Origin: Neoroseomonas lacus
GTDB lineage: Bacteria > Pseudomonadota > Alphaproteobacteria > Acetobacterales > Acetobacteraceae
NCBI RefSeq assembly: GCF_014644535.1
Contig: NZ_BMKW01000011.1
Coordinates: 156,722 to 220,721 of the forward strand
Length of the DNA: 64,000 nucleotides
Reading direction: 5' to 3'
In this document: one piece after another, positions 1-10,305 of the stretch
Layout of the letters: each line of letters opens with the position of its first letter
How positions within the stretch are numbered: position 1 is the stretch's first letter
Program-made: the position numbers and the translations under genes
Notes under the pieces: generated by a model
Databases searched by the model: none
Told to the model about the DNA's origin: nothing
Seen by the model: the letters and a program-made list of their open reading frames with translations, nothing else

Positions 1-214
1 CATCGAGGTCGGCGGGCGGGATGGCATCGGGGTCGCGCCCGGTCAGCGCATCCCACACCGCGTTGCGCAGGAAGCCGGCGCCAATCCACGCCCTGGCCGG
101 GCCGTGCGAGGCAATGGTCGACAGGCGCGTCATCATGGTCGGCTGGCTCAGCACGAAGCGGGACAGCCCCGCCGCGTCGCGCATCCGGTCGGCATCGTTC
201 TGGGTATGGGTCAT
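1..214 (-). CDS. Nucleotidyltransferase family protein (NTP_transf_6/DUF925), C-terminus cut by window edge
   Basis: Only the first 71 codons are inside the window; the gene continues past base 1. The N-terminal part carries WIGAGFLRNAVWD at residues 43-55, the opening signature of the NTP_transf_6 (DUF925) family of predicted nucleotidyltransferases; the catalytic acidic residues expected further on are outside the window. The ATG (complement of 212-214) overlaps the stop of the upstream ampD gene in an ATGA arrangement, so the two are probably translationally coupled in one minus-strand operon together with the J-domain gene at 894. Substrate and cellular role of this family are unknown; assignment rests on one motif and the start context. 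Confidence 0.75.
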   Translation of the reverse strand, partial: MTHTQNDADRMRDAAGLSRFVLSQPTMMTRLSTIASHGPARAWIGAGFLRNAVWDALTGRDPDAIPPADLD

Positions 215-828
215 CTGGTGCAGGCCGCGGCGACGGCGGTGAGGCGCGCCATCGTGGCCTCGTCGGCGATGCCATCCGCGCGTCCCGGCAGCCAATGGCG
301 CTGGAAGGCGGTGAGCAACACCGAGAGCGGCAAATCCGTTCGATAGCCGATGGCGCCGAGCAGGTTCATCGCATCCTGCGGGGGCGTCGGCAGCGGGTCG
401 TCGGCTGGCCACAGCCCGACGCCATTCGCGGCGAGGCCCTGCCAGTCGAACAACTCGCCGGGGTCCTGCTTGCGGTCCGGTGCGATGTCGCTGTGGCCGA
501 CGACATTGCGCGGCGGGATCGGGTGGCGGCCCAGGATATCGAGGCACAACTCGCAGACCGCCGCCATCTGCAGGGCGGGGAAGTCGCGATAGCCCCATTC
601 GTGGCCGGGATTGACGATCTCGATGCCGACCGAGCGGGCGTTCAGCGCCTCGTGGCCGCGCCAGTGCGACGTCCCGGCATGCGCGGCGCGACAGTCTTCC
701 GGCACCAGACGGAAGATGCGGCCATCCTCCTTGACGACATAGTGCGAGGAGACCTTGGCCACCGGGTCGCGAAGCCGCGCGATCGCCTCGGCCCCTGTGC
801 GCATGCCGGTGTAGTGCAGCACCAGCAT
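211..828 (-). CDS. ampD: N-acetylmuramoyl-L-alanine amidase (AmpD type)
   Basis: Zinc amidase that cleaves the lactyl-amide bond between muramic acid and the stem peptide; AmpD enzymes act on anhydro-muropeptides during wall recycling. Visible AmpD-type residues: H5 (LHYTG), E70 (VGIEIVNPG), H112, K120 and D122 (GHSDIAPDRKQDPG); the spacing of the last three matches the zinc His, catalytic Lys and zinc Asp of the family. The last 60 residues look like a peptidoglycan-binding domain. The ATG at 828 gives 205 aa but may be too short: the reading frame continues upstream as family-like residues (APSPNRDDRPAGTPID) with no ATG, GTG or TTG before the stop of the preceding gene at 894. A CTG start near 890-897 is possible. 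No transmembrane segment or signal peptide is seen in the ATG form, suggesting a cytoplasmic enzyme. Confidence 0.88.
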   Translation of the reverse strand: MLVLHYTGMRTGAEAIARLRDPVAKVSSHYVVKEDGRIFRLVPEDCRAAHAGTSHWRGHEALNARSVGIEIVNPGHEWGYRDFPALQMAAVCELCLDILGRHPIPPRNVVGHSDIAPDRKQDPGELFDWQGLAANGVGLWPADDPLPTPPQDAMNLLGAIGYRTDLPLSVLLTAFQRHWLPGRADGIADEATMARLTAVAAACTR

Positions 829-893
829 GTCGATGGGGGTGCCCGCCGGACGGTCGTCCCGGTTCGGGCTGGGGGCTTCGATGACGCGCAGGG

Positions 894-1664
894 TCAGAGG
901 CCGCGCTCCCGCTTGATCCGGTCCCAGGCGGCATTGATGTCCGCCACCTTGGCTGTCGCGCGCTTGACGAATTCCTCCGGCACGCCGCGCGAGGCCAGGC
1001 TGTCGGGGTGGTTCTCCCGCATCAGCTGGCGCCAGGCGAGGCGCACCTGTTCGTCGCTCGCCTCCCGCGTCAGGCCGAGCACCGGATAGGGGTCTTCCAT
1101 CTGCTGCGCCGCCGCGCCGCGCGGGGTGCCGCCCTTGGCGCGCTGCCAGGCCGCGGCATCGAGGCCGAAGCGGGCATGGATGCCGCGCAGCATGTCACCT
1201 TCGAACTTCGTCACCGGCCCATCGGCGCGGGCGATGCGTACCAGGGCGGCGAGCACATCCTCCAGCATCGTCTTGTTGTCGGCGAAGGCCTCGCCGAGCT
1301 TGTCGGCGAAGGGCTCCCAGCCCTCGGCGGTCTCGCGCGCCTGGTCGAACAGCCGGCCGACATCGCGCAGCCCTTCATCCGGCACGCGGAACATCTGGCG
1401 GAAGGTCTCGATCTCGGCGCGCTTCACCGGCCCGTCCACCTTGGCGAGCTTGGCCGAGAGCACCACCACCGCGAACGAGAACAGGTTCTCCTTGCCGCCC
1501 AGCATATGCACCATGTCCGCGGCATTGGGCGGGATCCGCCCGGCACCCGGAATCGCCCCCTGGTCGGCGGCATGGCCGAGCGCTGCGCCCATCATGGCGC
1601 CAAAGGGACCGCCCATGGCGAATCCCGCCATGCTGCCCAGGATCTTGCCCCAGAAACCCATCAT
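894..1664 (-). CDS. DjlA-like co-chaperone: TerB domain plus C-terminal J domain
   Basis: A 256-residue protein with a glycine-rich hydrophobic N-terminus (residues 1-30, membrane-associating), a central all-helical TerB/DjlA-like domain (about 60-170) and a C-terminal J domain with the diagnostic HPD tripeptide at 219-221, which stimulates DnaK ATPase. This is the DjlA architecture, although shorter than E. coli DjlA. It heads a minus-strand cluster with ampD and the nucleotidyltransferase gene. A second ATG follows immediately (1661). The start region faces the divergent glutamate-synthase-like gene across 137 bp, which presumably holds both promoters. Client proteins are unknown. Confidence 0.85.
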   Translation of the reverse strand: MMGFWGKILGSMAGFAMGGPFGAMMGAALGHAADQGAIPGAGRIPPNAADMVHMLGGKENLFSFAVVVLSAKLAKVDGPVKRAEIETFRQMFRVPDEGLRDVGRLFDQARETAEGWEPFADKLGEAFADNKTMLEDVLAALVRIARADGPVTKFEGDMLRGIHARFGLDAAAWQRAKGGTPRGAAAQQMEDPYPVLGLTREASDEQVRLAWRQLMRENHPDSLASRGVPEEFVKRATAKVADINAAWDRIKRERGL

Positions 1665-1801
1665 GCCGCACCTGCTAGCACGGCAGCGGGTCCCGCGTCA
1701 GGCGCGTTCCCGCGAGATCTTCATCATGGCCGGCCGCATCTCCCCTGACCCGGGGCCTGGCGTTCGGCTAGCGTCCCGGCAACCCGAAGGATTCGCCCGA
1801 G

Positions 1802-3430
1802 ATGCAGACCTGGCAGCTGGCCTTCACGCCGCGCTACATCACCCTGACGCTGGCCGCGCTTGGCAGCCTGCTGTGCCTCATGGTCATCGCTGCCATGCCT
1901 TCGGTCTGGGGCTGGTGGCTGCCCGCCCTCGCCTTGTGCGGCGGTCTCACCGCCCTCGGCATCCGCGACATCACCCAGACGCGCCACGCCGTGCTGCGCA
2001 ACTACCCGATATCCGCGCATCTGCGCTTCCTGCTGGAGGGCATCCGGCCCGAGATGCGCCAGTACTTCTTCGAGGATGAGAAGAACGGCACCCCCTTCAG
2101 CCGCGACAAGCGCGCCGTGGTCTATCAGCGGGCCAAGACGCAGCTCGACAAGCGCCCCTTCGGCACCCAGTACGAAGTCTATGAGCAGGGCTTCGAGTGG
2201 CTGCACCATTCGATTGCGGCGCGGCCGCCGCAGGGGCCGGATTTCCGCGTCACCATCGGCGGGCCGGACTGCGCGCAGCCCTATTCGGCCTCGGTCCTCA
2301 ACATCTCGGCGATGAGCTTCGGCTCGCTCAGCGCCAATGCCATCCGGGCCCTGAACGAAGGCGCCCGGCGCGGCGGCTTCGCCCACGACACCGGGGAGGG
2401 TGGGCTCAGCCCGCATCACCTGGCCCCGGGCGGCGACATCATCTGGGAGATCGGCTCGGGCTATTTCGGCGCGCGCACGCCCGACGGCGTCTTCGACCCG
2501 GAACGTTTTGCCGCCACCGCCGCGCATCCGCAGGTCAAGATGGTCGAGCTCAAGCTCAGCCAGGGGGCCAAGCCCGGCCATGGCGGCGTGCTGCCGGCGG
2601 CGAAGGTCTCCGCCGAGATCGCCGACACCCGCGGCGTCGCCCTTGCCGTCGACTGCATCTCGCCTTCCACCCATTCCGCCTTCTCGACGCCGATCGGCCT
2701 GCTGCAGATGATAGCAGAGATGCGCCGGCTGTCGGGCGGCAAGCCGGCCGGCTTCAAGCTGTGCATCGGCCATCGGTGGGAGTTCCTCGCCATCTGCAAG
2801 GCGATGCTCGAGACCGGAATCTACCCCGACTTCATCGTGGTGGACGGCAAGGAAGGCGGCACGGGTGCGGCGCCGATGGAGTTCATGGACCATCTCGGCA
2901 CGCCGCTGCGCGAGGGGCTCGACTTCGTCCACAACGCGCTGATCGGTATCGGCGCGCGGAACCGAATCCGCATCGGCGCCAGCGGCAAGATCGTCACCGC
3001 CTTCGACATGATCCGCGCCATGGCGCTCGGCGCCGACTGGTGCAACGCGGCGCGCGGCTTCATGTTCGCGCTCGGCTGCATCCAGTCCCAATCCTGCCAC
3101 ACCGACCGCTGCCCGACCGGTGTCGCCACCCAGGACCCGACGCGCCAACGCGCCCTGGTCATCCCCGACAAGGCGCCGCGGGTGCATAACTTCCATGCCC
3201 AGACGCTGCATGCGCTGGCGGAGCTGGTGGCCGCCGCGGGGCTCGACGCGCCGGGCCAGGTGCGGCGCGAGCACCTGATCCGCCGCATCTCCCCCCATGA
3301 GGTGGCGAGTTTCGCGACGCTGTATCCCGCGCTGGCTCCGGGCGCGCTGCTGGCGGGCACCGACGATCCGCGTTTCGCCACGGCCTGGGCCCTGGCGCTG
3401 CCGGACAGCTTCGCCCCCGCCTCGGCGTGA
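1802..3430 (+). CDS. FMN-binding glutamate synthase family protein, membrane-anchored
   Basis: 542 residues. Two hydrophobic helices lie at about 13-32 and 36-54, followed by a glutamate synthase central-type FMN barrel (ISAMSFGSLS near 170, GGTGAAP near 350) and a cysteine cluster C426-x5-C432-x4-C437 that matches the [3Fe-4S] ligands of GltB. It lacks the glutaminase and GXGXG domains of full glutamate synthase, so this is the stand-alone form widespread in Proteobacteria and archaea, whose substrate is not established. It lies 62 bp upstream of a 5-oxoprolinase on the same strand. Since oxoprolinase releases glutamate, a shared glutamate-related role is conceivable, but this is only context. 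Confident on family, not on reaction. Confidence 0.88.
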   Translation: MQTWQLAFTPRYITLTLAALGSLLCLMVIAAMPSVWGWWLPALALCGGLTALGIRDITQTRHAVLRNYPISAHLRFLLEGIRPEMRQYFFEDEKNGTPFSRDKRAVVYQRAKTQLDKRPFGTQYEVYEQGFEWLHHSIAARPPQGPDFRVTIGGPDCAQPYSASVLNISAMSFGSLSANAIRALNEGARRGGFAHDTGEGGLSPHHLAPGGDIIWEIGSGYFGARTPDGVFDPERFAATAAHPQVKMVELKLSQGAKPGHGGVLPAAKVSAEIADTRGVALAVDCISPSTHSAFSTPIGLLQMIAEMRRLSGGKPAGFKLCIGHRWEFLAICKAMLETGIYPDFIVVDGKEGGTGAAPMEFMDHLGTPLREGLDFVHNALIGIGARNRIRIGASGKIVTAFDMIRAMALGADWCNAARGFMFALGCIQSQSCHTDRCPTGVATQDPTRQRALVIPDKAPRVHNFHAQTLHALAELVAAAGLDAPGQVRREHLIRRISPHEVASFATLYPALAPGALLAGTDDPRFATAWALALPDSFAPASA

Positions 3431-3492
3431 CCATCGGCCGCTTCGGCTTGTCCTGACGCGGCCGCGCTCGCATTCTCCGCCCGCATTTCCTG

Positions 3493-6400
3493 ATGGACGG
3501 GGTTCTCATGGCGGGTTGGCAGTTCTGGATCGATCGCGGCGGCACCTTTACCGATATCGTCGCGCGCGATCCGGACGGGCGGCTTTCCACCCGCAAGCTG
3601 CTCTCCGAGAACCCCGAGCGCTACCGCGACGCCGCGGTGGCCGGCATTCGCGAGACGCTGGGCCTGCCCCCCGGCGCGTCGATCCCGCCCGGCACCATCG
3701 AGGCGGTGAAGATGGGCACCACCGTCGCCACCAATGCGCTGCTGGAGCGCAAGGGCGAACGCGTGCTGCTGATCGTCAATCGCGGCTTCGGCGACATGCT
3801 GCGCATCGGCAACCAGGCGCGGCCACGGCTGTTCGACCTCGATGTGAAGCTGCCGACGCTGCTGCATGAACGCGTCGCCGAGATCGGCGGCCGCGTCGCG
3901 GTGGATGGCACCGAACTCGAAAAACTCGACGAGGACGCCGCCCGCGTCGCGCTGAAGGCGGGCTTCGCCGAGGGCATCCGCGCCGTCGCGATCGTGCTGA
4001 TGCATGCCTGGGCGCATCCGGCGCATGAACTGCGCATTGGCGAGATCGCGCGCGAGGAGGGCTTTTCGCAGGTCTCGCTGAGCCATCAGGCCAGCCCGCT
4101 GCCGCGCATCGTCCCGCGCGGGGACACGACCGTGGTGGATGCGTATCTCTCCCCGGTGCTGCGCCGCTATGTCGACCAGGTCGCGAGCGAATTGCACGGC
4201 GACCATAGACCGGCCGGCCCGGGCGAGGGCGTGCGGCTGTACTTCATGCAGTCGAATGGCGGGCTGACCGAAGCCGGCCGCTTCCAGGGCAAGGACGCCA
4301 TCCTCTCCGGCCCGGCCGGCGGCATTGTCGGCGCCGCGCGCACCGCGGCGATGGGCGGCTTCGACCGCATCATCGGCTTCGACATGGGCGGGACGTCCAC
4401 CGATGTCGCGCTCTATGCCGGCGAATTCGAACGCGCCTTCGAAACCGAGGTCGCCGGCGTGCGCATGCGCGCGCCGATGATGGCGATCAACACGGTAGCC
4501 GCCGGTGGTGGGTCGATCCTGCATTTCGACGGCGCCCGCATGCGCGTCGGGCCGGACAGCGCGGGCGCCGTGCCGGGCCCGGCCTGCTATCGCCGCGGCG
4601 GTCCGCTCGCCGTGACCGATGCCAACGTCATGGTCGGCAAGATCCAGCCGAAGCATTTCCCGGCAATCTTCGGTCCTGACGGCGACCAGCCTTTGGACGC
4701 CACGATCGTGCGCGCGAAATTCGACGCGTTGGCCGCCGAGATCGCGCAGGCCACCGGCACCAACCAGGACCCGCGCCGCGTCGCCGAAGGCTTCCTGCGC
4801 ATCGCCGTCGCCAACATGGCCAATGCCATCAAGCAGGTCTCCATCCAGAAGGGCCACGACGCAACGCGCTTCGCCCTGCAATGCTTCGGCGGCGCGGGCG
4901 GGCAGCATGCCTGCCTCGTCGCCGATGCGCTCGGGATGGAAACTGTGTTCATCCACCCCTTTGCCGGCGTGCTCTCGGCGTACGGCATGGGTCTCGCCGA
5001 CCAGGCGGCGATCCGCGAAGGCGCGATCGAAGCGCCGCTCGATGCGGCGACGATGGACAGCCTCGCCGCGCGGCTCGACGCGCTGGCCCAGGATGGCCGT
5101 GCCGAACTGGTGCTCCAGGGCGCCGACCCCGCGCGGCTGCAGGTCGCTCGCCGCCTGCATCTGCGCTACGCCGGCACCGACGCCTTCCTGCCGGTGCCCT
5201 TCGCCGACCACGCCACGGTGCTGGAGGTCTTCACCGAGGCCCATCGCCGCCGCTTCGGCTTCGCCACGCCGGAACGCCAGGTGATCGTCGAGGCCTGCAT
5301 CGCCGAGGTCACCATGCCCGGCGAGCGCGTCGCCGAACCGGCGCTGCCCGAGCGTGGCGACGGCACGCCCACGCCGATCGACACGGTCGAGATGTGGAGC
5401 GAAGGCGCCGCCCATACCGCGCCGCTGTTCGACCGCGACGCGCTGCTGGCCGGCGATGTCATCCCCGGCCCGGCGCTGATCCGCGAGGCGATCGCCACCA
5501 CCGTGGTCGAGCCCGGCTGGACGGCGGAACTGACCGCGCTCGACCACCTCGTGCTGCGACGGACCTCGCCCCGCGCGGCGGCGCTGGCGGCGACGACCGA
5601 CCGGCCCGACCCGGTGATGCTCGAACTGTTCAATAACCTGTTCATGAATGTCGCCGAGCAGGCCGGCGCCGTTCTGCAGAACACGTCGCTTTCGGTGAAC
5701 ATCAAGGAACGTCTCGACTTCTCCTGCGCCGTCTTCGACGCGCAAGGCTTCCTCGTTGCCAATGCGCCGCATGTTCCGGTGCATCTCGGCGCGATGGGCG
5801 AGAGCGTGCGCACCGTCATCCGTTCGCGCAGCGCGACGCTGAAGCCGGGTGACGTGGTGGCGCTGAACAACCCGTCCAATGGCGGCACGCACCTGCCCGA
5901 CATCACCGTCATCACGCCGGTCTTCGATACGGCGGGGACGGAGGTGCTGTTCTTCGTCGGCTCGCGCGGCCACCACGCCGATATCGGCGGGCTGACGCCA
6001 GGCTCGACGCCACCCGGCTCGAAGACGCTGGAGGAGGAAGGCGTCGTCATCGACGACTTCCTGCTGGTCGATGGCGGTCGTATCCGCGAGGCCGAATTCC
6101 GCGCCATCCTCGCCGGTGCGAAGTACCCCGCGCGCAGCCCGGACGTGAACGTCGCCGACATCAAGGCGCAGGTCGCATCGAACGAAAAGGCGGTGCAGGA
6201 ACTGCAACGCGCCGTCGCTGAATTCGGCTTGGCCACCGTGCGCGCCTACATGAAGCACGTGATGGACAATGCGGAGGAGTCCGTCCGCCGCGTGCTGGAA
6301 CGCCTGCCGGATGGCGCGTTTGAGACCACCATCGACGACGGCGCGCCGCTGAAGGTCTCGGTGCGCGTGGACCATGAGAAGCGCCGGGCGGTGATCGACT

Positions 6401-7140
6401 TCACCGGCACCGGTCCGCAGCGCCCCGACAATTTCAACGCGCCATCGGCGGTCTGCCGCGCGGTCGTGCTCTACTGCTTCCGCTGCCTGGTCGGTGAGGA
6501 CATCCCGCTGAACGATGGCTGCCTTAAGCCGCTCGAGATCATCATCCCCGAAGGCACCTTCCTGAGCCCTCGCCCCGGCGCGGCGGTCGTCGCCGGCAAC
6601 ACCGAAGTCAGCCAGATGACCTGCAACGCGGTGCTCGCCGCGCTGAATGCCTGCGCCTCGGCCCAGGCGACGATGAACAACGTGCTGTTCGGCGATGCCA
6701 CCTACCAGTACTACGAGACGGTCTGTGGCGGCGTCGGCGCCGGCCCCGGTTTCAACGGCGCCGGCCCGATCCAGACGCACATGACCAACACGCGCATGAC
6801 CGACCCCGAGATCCTCGAGCTGCGCTACCCGGTGCGGCTGGAGGAATTCTCGATCCGCCACAGTTCCGGCGGTGCCGGCCACTGGCGGGGCGGCAACGGG
6901 TCGCGCCGGCGCATCCGCTTCCTGCGCCCGATGGAGGCGGTCATCGTCGCCTCCCGCCGCACCGTCGCGCCGCATGGCCTGCATGGTGGCGCCGATGGCC
7001 TTGCCGGCCGCCAATGGGTCGAACGCACCGATGGCCGCATCGAGACGCTGAAGGGCAGCGACCGCGCCAGCCTCGCCCCCGGCGACGTCTTCGGCCTCGA
7101 GACGCCGGGCGGCGGCGGCTGGGGGGCGCCGACCGGGTGA
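3493..7140 (+). CDS. Hydantoinase A/B fusion, ATP-dependent 5-oxoprolinase type
   Basis: A 1215-residue single-chain protein joining HyuA-like and HyuB-like halves, the architecture of ATP-dependent 5-oxoprolinase, which opens 5-oxoproline to glutamate at the cost of ATP. The N-terminal half shows the ASKHA-type phosphate motif [11 protein letters not shown] near residues 13-23 and [14 protein letters not shown] near 295. The C-terminal half (from about 700) shows the HyuB signature [15 protein letters not shown]. Because other members act on hydantoins or related lactams, the exact substrate is not proven. An alternative ATG five codons downstream (3508) is equally plausible. The stop overlaps the GTG start of the AsmA gene, so both are probably on one transcript. 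Confidence 0.85.
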   Translation: MDGVLMAGWQFWIDRGGTFTDIVARDPDGRLSTRKLLSENPERYRDAAVAGIRETLGLPPGASIPPGTIEAVKMGTTVATNALLERKGERVLLIVNRGFGDMLRIGNQARPRLFDLDVKLPTLLHERVAEIGGRVAVDGTELEKLDEDAARVALKAGFAEGIRAVAIVLMHAWAHPAHELRIGEIAREEGFSQVSLSHQASPLPRIVPRGDTTVVDAYLSPVLRRYVDQVASELHGDHRPAGPGEGVRLYFMQSNGGLTEAGRFQGKDAILSGPAGGIVGAARTAAMGGFDRIIGFDMGGTSTDVALYAGEFERAFETEVAGVRMRAPMMAINTVAAGGGSILHFDGARMRVGPDSAGAVPGPACYRRGGPLAVTDANVMVGKIQPKHFPAIFGPDGDQPLDATIVRAKFDALAAEIAQATGTNQDPRRVAEGFLRIAVANMANAIKQVSIQKGHDATRFALQCFGGAGGQHACLVADALGMETVFIHPFAGVLSAYGMGLADQAAIREGAIEAPLDAATMDSLAARLDALAQDGRAELVLQGADPARLQVARRLHLRYAGTDAFLPVPFADHATVLEVFTEAHRRRFGFATPERQVIVEACIAEVTMPGERVAEPALPERGDGTPTPIDTVEMWSEGAAHTAPLFDRDALLAGDVIPGPALIREAIATTVVEPGWTAELTALDHLVLRRTSPRAAALAATTDRPDPVMLELFNNLFMNVAEQAGAVLQNTSLSVNIKERLDFSCAVFDAQGFLVANAPHVPVHLGAMGESVRTVIRSRSATLKPGDVVALNNPSNGGTHLPDITVITPVFDTAGTEVLFFVGSRGHHADIGGLTPGSTPPGSKTLEEEGVVIDDFLLVDGGRIREAEFRAILAGAKYPARSPDVNVADIKAQVASNEKAVQELQRAVAEFGLATVRAYMKHVMDNAEESVRRVLERLPDGAFETTIDDGAPLKVSVRVDHEKRRAVIDFTGTGPQRPDNFNAPSAVCRAVVLYCFRCLVGEDIPLNDGCLKPLEIIIPEGTFLSPRPGAAVVAGNTEVSQMTCNAVLAALNACASAQATMNNVLFGDATYQYYETVCGGVGAGPGFNGAGPIQTHMTNTRMTDPEILELRYPVRLEEFSIRHSSGGAGHWRGGNGSRRRIRFLRPMEAVIVASRRTVAPHGLHGGADGLAGRQWVERTDGRIETLKGSDRASLAPGDVFGLETPGGGGWGAPTG

Positions 7141-9983
7141 GGAAGCGCCTCCTCCTTCCGCTGCTGGTGCCGGTCGCGTTGCTGGCCGCGGCCTGGTTCG
7201 GGCCGCGCCTGTTCGACTGGGAGGCCCAGCGCGGCCGCGTCGCGGCGATCGCCACGGCGCGGCTCGGCCGCCCTGTCACGGTGGAAGGCCCGCTGCGCGT
7301 CACCCTGCTGCCGCAGCCGATGCTGGAAGCCGACGATGTGCGCGTCGGTGACGATGACGGTGCGGAACTGGGCGTCTCGGCCCGCGTGCTGCGCCTTCAG
7401 CTCGGCCTCGCGCCGCTGCTGACCGGGCGGCTCGAACCGCGCGACCTGGTGCTGGTCGGGGCCGTGATCCGCCTGCCCTGGCCGCCCGAGACCCTCGCGG
7501 CGCTGCGCCCGCCCCCCTGGCTGACCGGCTTCGACGCCCGCATCGAGGATAGCCGCGTCGAAGTCGGCGGCGCGGTGCTGGAAGGCGTCTCGGCCCGCCT
7601 CGCCGCGCCCGGCCCGCTCGATGCCGTGCGCACCGAGGGTAGCTTCACCTGGCGCGGCGCCCCGGCGCGCTTCGAGGCGGTGCTCGGCCGCCCCGGCTTC
7701 GACGGCGTCGCCACGCTCGACGTCGCGGTGGCGGCGCAGGGCGCCAATGTCTCGGCGCGTGGCGCGCTGGTCGCCGAGGGCGGCTTCGAAGGCCGCATCG
7801 AAGCCTCGGGGAGTGACCTCGCGGTGCTGATGGCCGCGCCGCCGGGCCCGTTCCGCGCCACCGGCCGCGTCAACGTGACCGGGGAGGTCGCGGCGGCGGA
7901 CGACCTCGCCATCGACCTCGCCGGCGTGACCGGGCGCGGTGCCGCGACGTTCCGATTCCGCCCGGAACCGCGGCTCGACATCGCGCTGGCACTGGCGCGG
8001 GTCGACCTTGATGCTTGGGTTGCGGCCCTGCGCGGCGCGCAGACGCCGCCCCTGCCGGTCGGGCTCGACCTCTCGGCCGAGGCCGCCGCCTTTCGCGGCC
8101 AGACCATCCGCCGGCTGCGCGGCGGCGTCTTTCGCGAGAATGACCGGATCACCCTGACCGACATCTCGGCGCAGCTGCCCGGCGAGACCGAGATCGAGGC
8201 CTCTGGCGCCACTGCCGGCAATCGCCTCGAACTCGCGCTGCGCTTCACCGGCCCCAGCCTGCGTGCCGCCGCTGCCGCCTTCGGCCTGCCGGTGGAGCGC
8301 TTCGACCCGTCCCGCCTGCGCGCCTTCGATGGCCGCGCGCGGCTGGTGCTCGAACCCACCCAATTGAGCGTGCCGGAACTCTCCACGACGCTCGATGGCG
8401 CGCGGATCAGCGGCGCCGGGGTGTTCCGCTTCGGCGCGCGGCCCGCCCTCGGCCTGGGGTTGACGATCGACCGGCTGGTGCTGGACGGGCTGCTGCCGCC
8501 GCCGGCCGACTGGGCGCCGCTGATCGCCGGCGGCATCGAGGTCGATGCGAATCTGCGCCTCGCCGCCGAATCCGTCGTCTGGGGCGGCGTCACCGCCGGA
8601 CGCGCGGCGATCGATGCGGTGATGGAACGCGGGCGCATCGGCTTGCGGCGCGCCTCGGCGCAGATCGGCGGCGTGGATGTGACCATGGCCGGCAGCTTGG
8701 CGACCGGCACCGCGCCGCGCATCGGTGACCTGGTGCTGGAAGCCTCCGGCGCGAATGCGGCCGGCGTCGCGACCATCGCCGCGCCCTACCTCGCCGTGCC
8801 GGCGGCCCTGGCGGCGCAGCCGCTGCGCCTGCGCGTCACCGGCGGCGGGCCGACCGAGGCGCTGGCGCTGGCGGCGGAAGGCGAACTCGGCGAATTGCGC
8901 TTCGACGGCCAGACCGCGCTGAACCTGCCGCAGCAACGATTCGGCGGCAATCTGACGCTGCGTCATCCGGGTGCGCCGCGCCTCGCGGTGCTGTTCGGCG
9001 CGCGGGAGCGGCCGGCCTGGCTCGGCGAAGGGTCCTTCTCGCTGATCGCCACGCTGGCCGGCGGGCGGTCGGGGGTCTCGGCGGACAGTCTCGAACTGGT
9101 GGCCGGCGCGCTGCGCGCCCGGGGGCAACTGGCGCTGGCGCTCGATGGCGCGCGGCCGCGCCTGACCGGCCAACTCACGGCCGAACGCCTGCCACTGCCC
9201 GACCTCGCGCTGCGCGACAACGACCCGCTCGGCTTTGGCGTGCTGGGCGCCGTCGATGCCGACCTCACCGTCGCCGCCGCCGAGGTCGTCGCCCCCGACC
9301 TGCCGGCGCTGGGTGACCTCGCGGCGAAGCTGAAGCTTGAGGCCGGACGGCTGGCGCTGGAGGATATCCGTGCCCGGCTCGGCGGCGGCGCGCTGGAAGG
9401 CTCGGTGACCCTTGATGTCGCGGCGGTGCCGCCGGTGCTCGCAGGCTCGCTCGGTCTGACCGGAGCGACGTTGACCAGCCCACTGTTCGGCCTGCCGATC
9501 GACCTCACATCCGGGCAGATCGACGCCCAGGGTCGTTTCACCGCCAGCGGTCACGCCCCGGCGGCGCTGCTCGGCAGCCTGTCAGGCGAGGGGCGGCTCG
9601 CCGTGGTGAACGGCGTGCTGGCCGGCATCGCCTTGCGCGACGTCGTCAACGCCGCCGGTGGCGACGACCCGACCCAGGCCGAGGCCAGCATGCGCGCGGC
9701 GCTGGTCGGCGGCGCCACGGCGATGGAGCGGCTGGAAGGCGGCTGGCGGGCGGCGGCCGGGGTGGTGACGCTGGATGGGATGCGCATCGCCGGAGAGGGC
9801 GGCGTCTCGGGCGGGATCGAGGGCAGCATGGATCTGCGCCGCGGCACGCTGGACCTGCGCTTCCTGGTGCAGCCGCCGCCGGCCGAGGCCCCGGCGGTAG
9901 CGCTGCGGGTCAGCGGGCCGGCGGAGACGCCGCGTCGTCAGCCGGAATTGGCGGATTGGGCGCGCTGGCGGGCGACGCGGTGA
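7137..9983 (+). CDS. AsmA family protein
   Basis: A 948-residue protein from a GTG start that overlaps the oxoprolinase stop (GTGA). This is preferred over the upstream in-frame ATG at 7014, which lies inside oxoprolinase coding sequence. Residues 1-20 form an N-terminal membrane anchor ([19 protein letters not shown]), followed by a long beta-repeat domain rich in alternating hydrophobic residues. The C-terminal AsmA_2-like part contains DVVNAAGG and the [17 protein letters not shown] region. AsmA-like proteins are periplasmic bridge-like proteins implicated in phospholipid delivery to the outer membrane. The next gene is convergent, separated by repeat element R1. Confidence 0.85.
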   Translation: MRKRLLLPLLVPVALLAAAWFGPRLFDWEAQRGRVAAIATARLGRPVTVEGPLRVTLLPQPMLEADDVRVGDDDGAELGVSARVLRLQLGLAPLLTGRLEPRDLVLVGAVIRLPWPPETLAALRPPPWLTGFDARIEDSRVEVGGAVLEGVSARLAAPGPLDAVRTEGSFTWRGAPARFEAVLGRPGFDGVATLDVAVAAQGANVSARGALVAEGGFEGRIEASGSDLAVLMAAPPGPFRATGRVNVTGEVAAADDLAIDLAGVTGRGAATFRFRPEPRLDIALALARVDLDAWVAALRGAQTPPLPVGLDLSAEAAAFRGQTIRRLRGGVFRENDRITLTDISAQLPGETEIEASGATAGNRLELALRFTGPSLRAAAAAFGLPVERFDPSRLRAFDGRARLVLEPTQLSVPELSTTLDGARISGAGVFRFGARPALGLGLTIDRLVLDGLLPPPADWAPLIAGGIEVDANLRLAAESVVWGGVTAGRAAIDAVMERGRIGLRRASAQIGGVDVTMAGSLATGTAPRIGDLVLEASGANAAGVATIAAPYLAVPAALAAQPLRLRVTGGGPTEALALAAEGELGELRFDGQTALNLPQQRFGGNLTLRHPGAPRLAVLFGARERPAWLGEGSFSLIATLAGGRSGVSADSLELVAGALRARGQLALALDGARPRLTGQLTAERLPLPDLALRDNDPLGFGVLGAVDADLTVAAAEVVAPDLPALGDLAAKLKLEAGRLALEDIRARLGGGALEGSVTLDVAAVPPVLAGSLGLTGATLTSPLFGLPIDLTSGQIDAQGRFTASGHAPAALLGSLSGEGRLAVVNGVLAGIALRDVVNAAGGDDPTQAEASMRAALVGGATAMERLEGGWRAAAGVVTLDGMRIAGEGGVSGGIEGSMDLRRGTLDLRFLVQPPPAEAPAVALRVSGPAETPRRQPELADWARWRATR

Positions 9984-10023
9984 TGGTGGCGCAGAGAGGG
10001 GCGTCGCCCTATGCGCGCGCAGA

Positions 10024-10252
10024 TTGGAGGGGCCCTGCCCCTCCAAACCACCCCGCCAAATGACAGTGTCATTTGGAAAGCCATCTTCTGGTGCTGTGCG
10101 GGGAAGAGGCGCTGCGCCCGCGGAGCGCGCCTGGCGCGCAAAGGCGGGTCTCGGCGTTGATCCTGACCGTGGCGCACGGTGCCAAGTATCGGTTTCCATA
10201 GGCCCTTAGGCCTTTGGTGGGTGAGGTCCGGAGAGGGCAAAGCCCTCTCGGG
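10024..10252. repeat. Composite inverted double-hairpin element R1
   Basis: Fills most of the 322-bp gap between convergent genes. Left end: a 10-bp stem (10024-10033 with 10037-10046; TTGGAGGGGC and its complement), then a perfect 10-bp palindrome (10056-10065 with 10067-10076; CCAAATGACA and its complement). Right end, inverted: a TTTCCATAGGCCCTTAGGCC-type block ending in TTTGG, then an 8-bp stem (10231-10238 with 10242-10249). The right half matches the right half of R2 closely. The interior contains GGCGGGTCTCG (10143-10153), also present in R3. It could work as a bidirectional terminator between the AsmA and crotonase genes; mobility is inferred only. Confidence 0.7.
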
Positions 10253-10305
10253 TTCCACCGCGCCACAGCGCAATCTTCGCCCTTATTGCGCGGCGCCCCT
10301 CCGGC

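Noticed and set aside
2821..7014. 1397-codon open frame on the minus strand opposite the oxoprolinase gene
   Set aside because: The plus strand carries a complete, motif-rich oxoprolinase. The antisense translation is Arg/His/Ala/Gly-rich low-complexity, the usual by-product of high GC coding DNA.
6825..9554. 909-codon minus-strand frame opposite AsmA
   Set aside because: Same reason: compositional shadow, no recognisable domain, overlaps a real gene.
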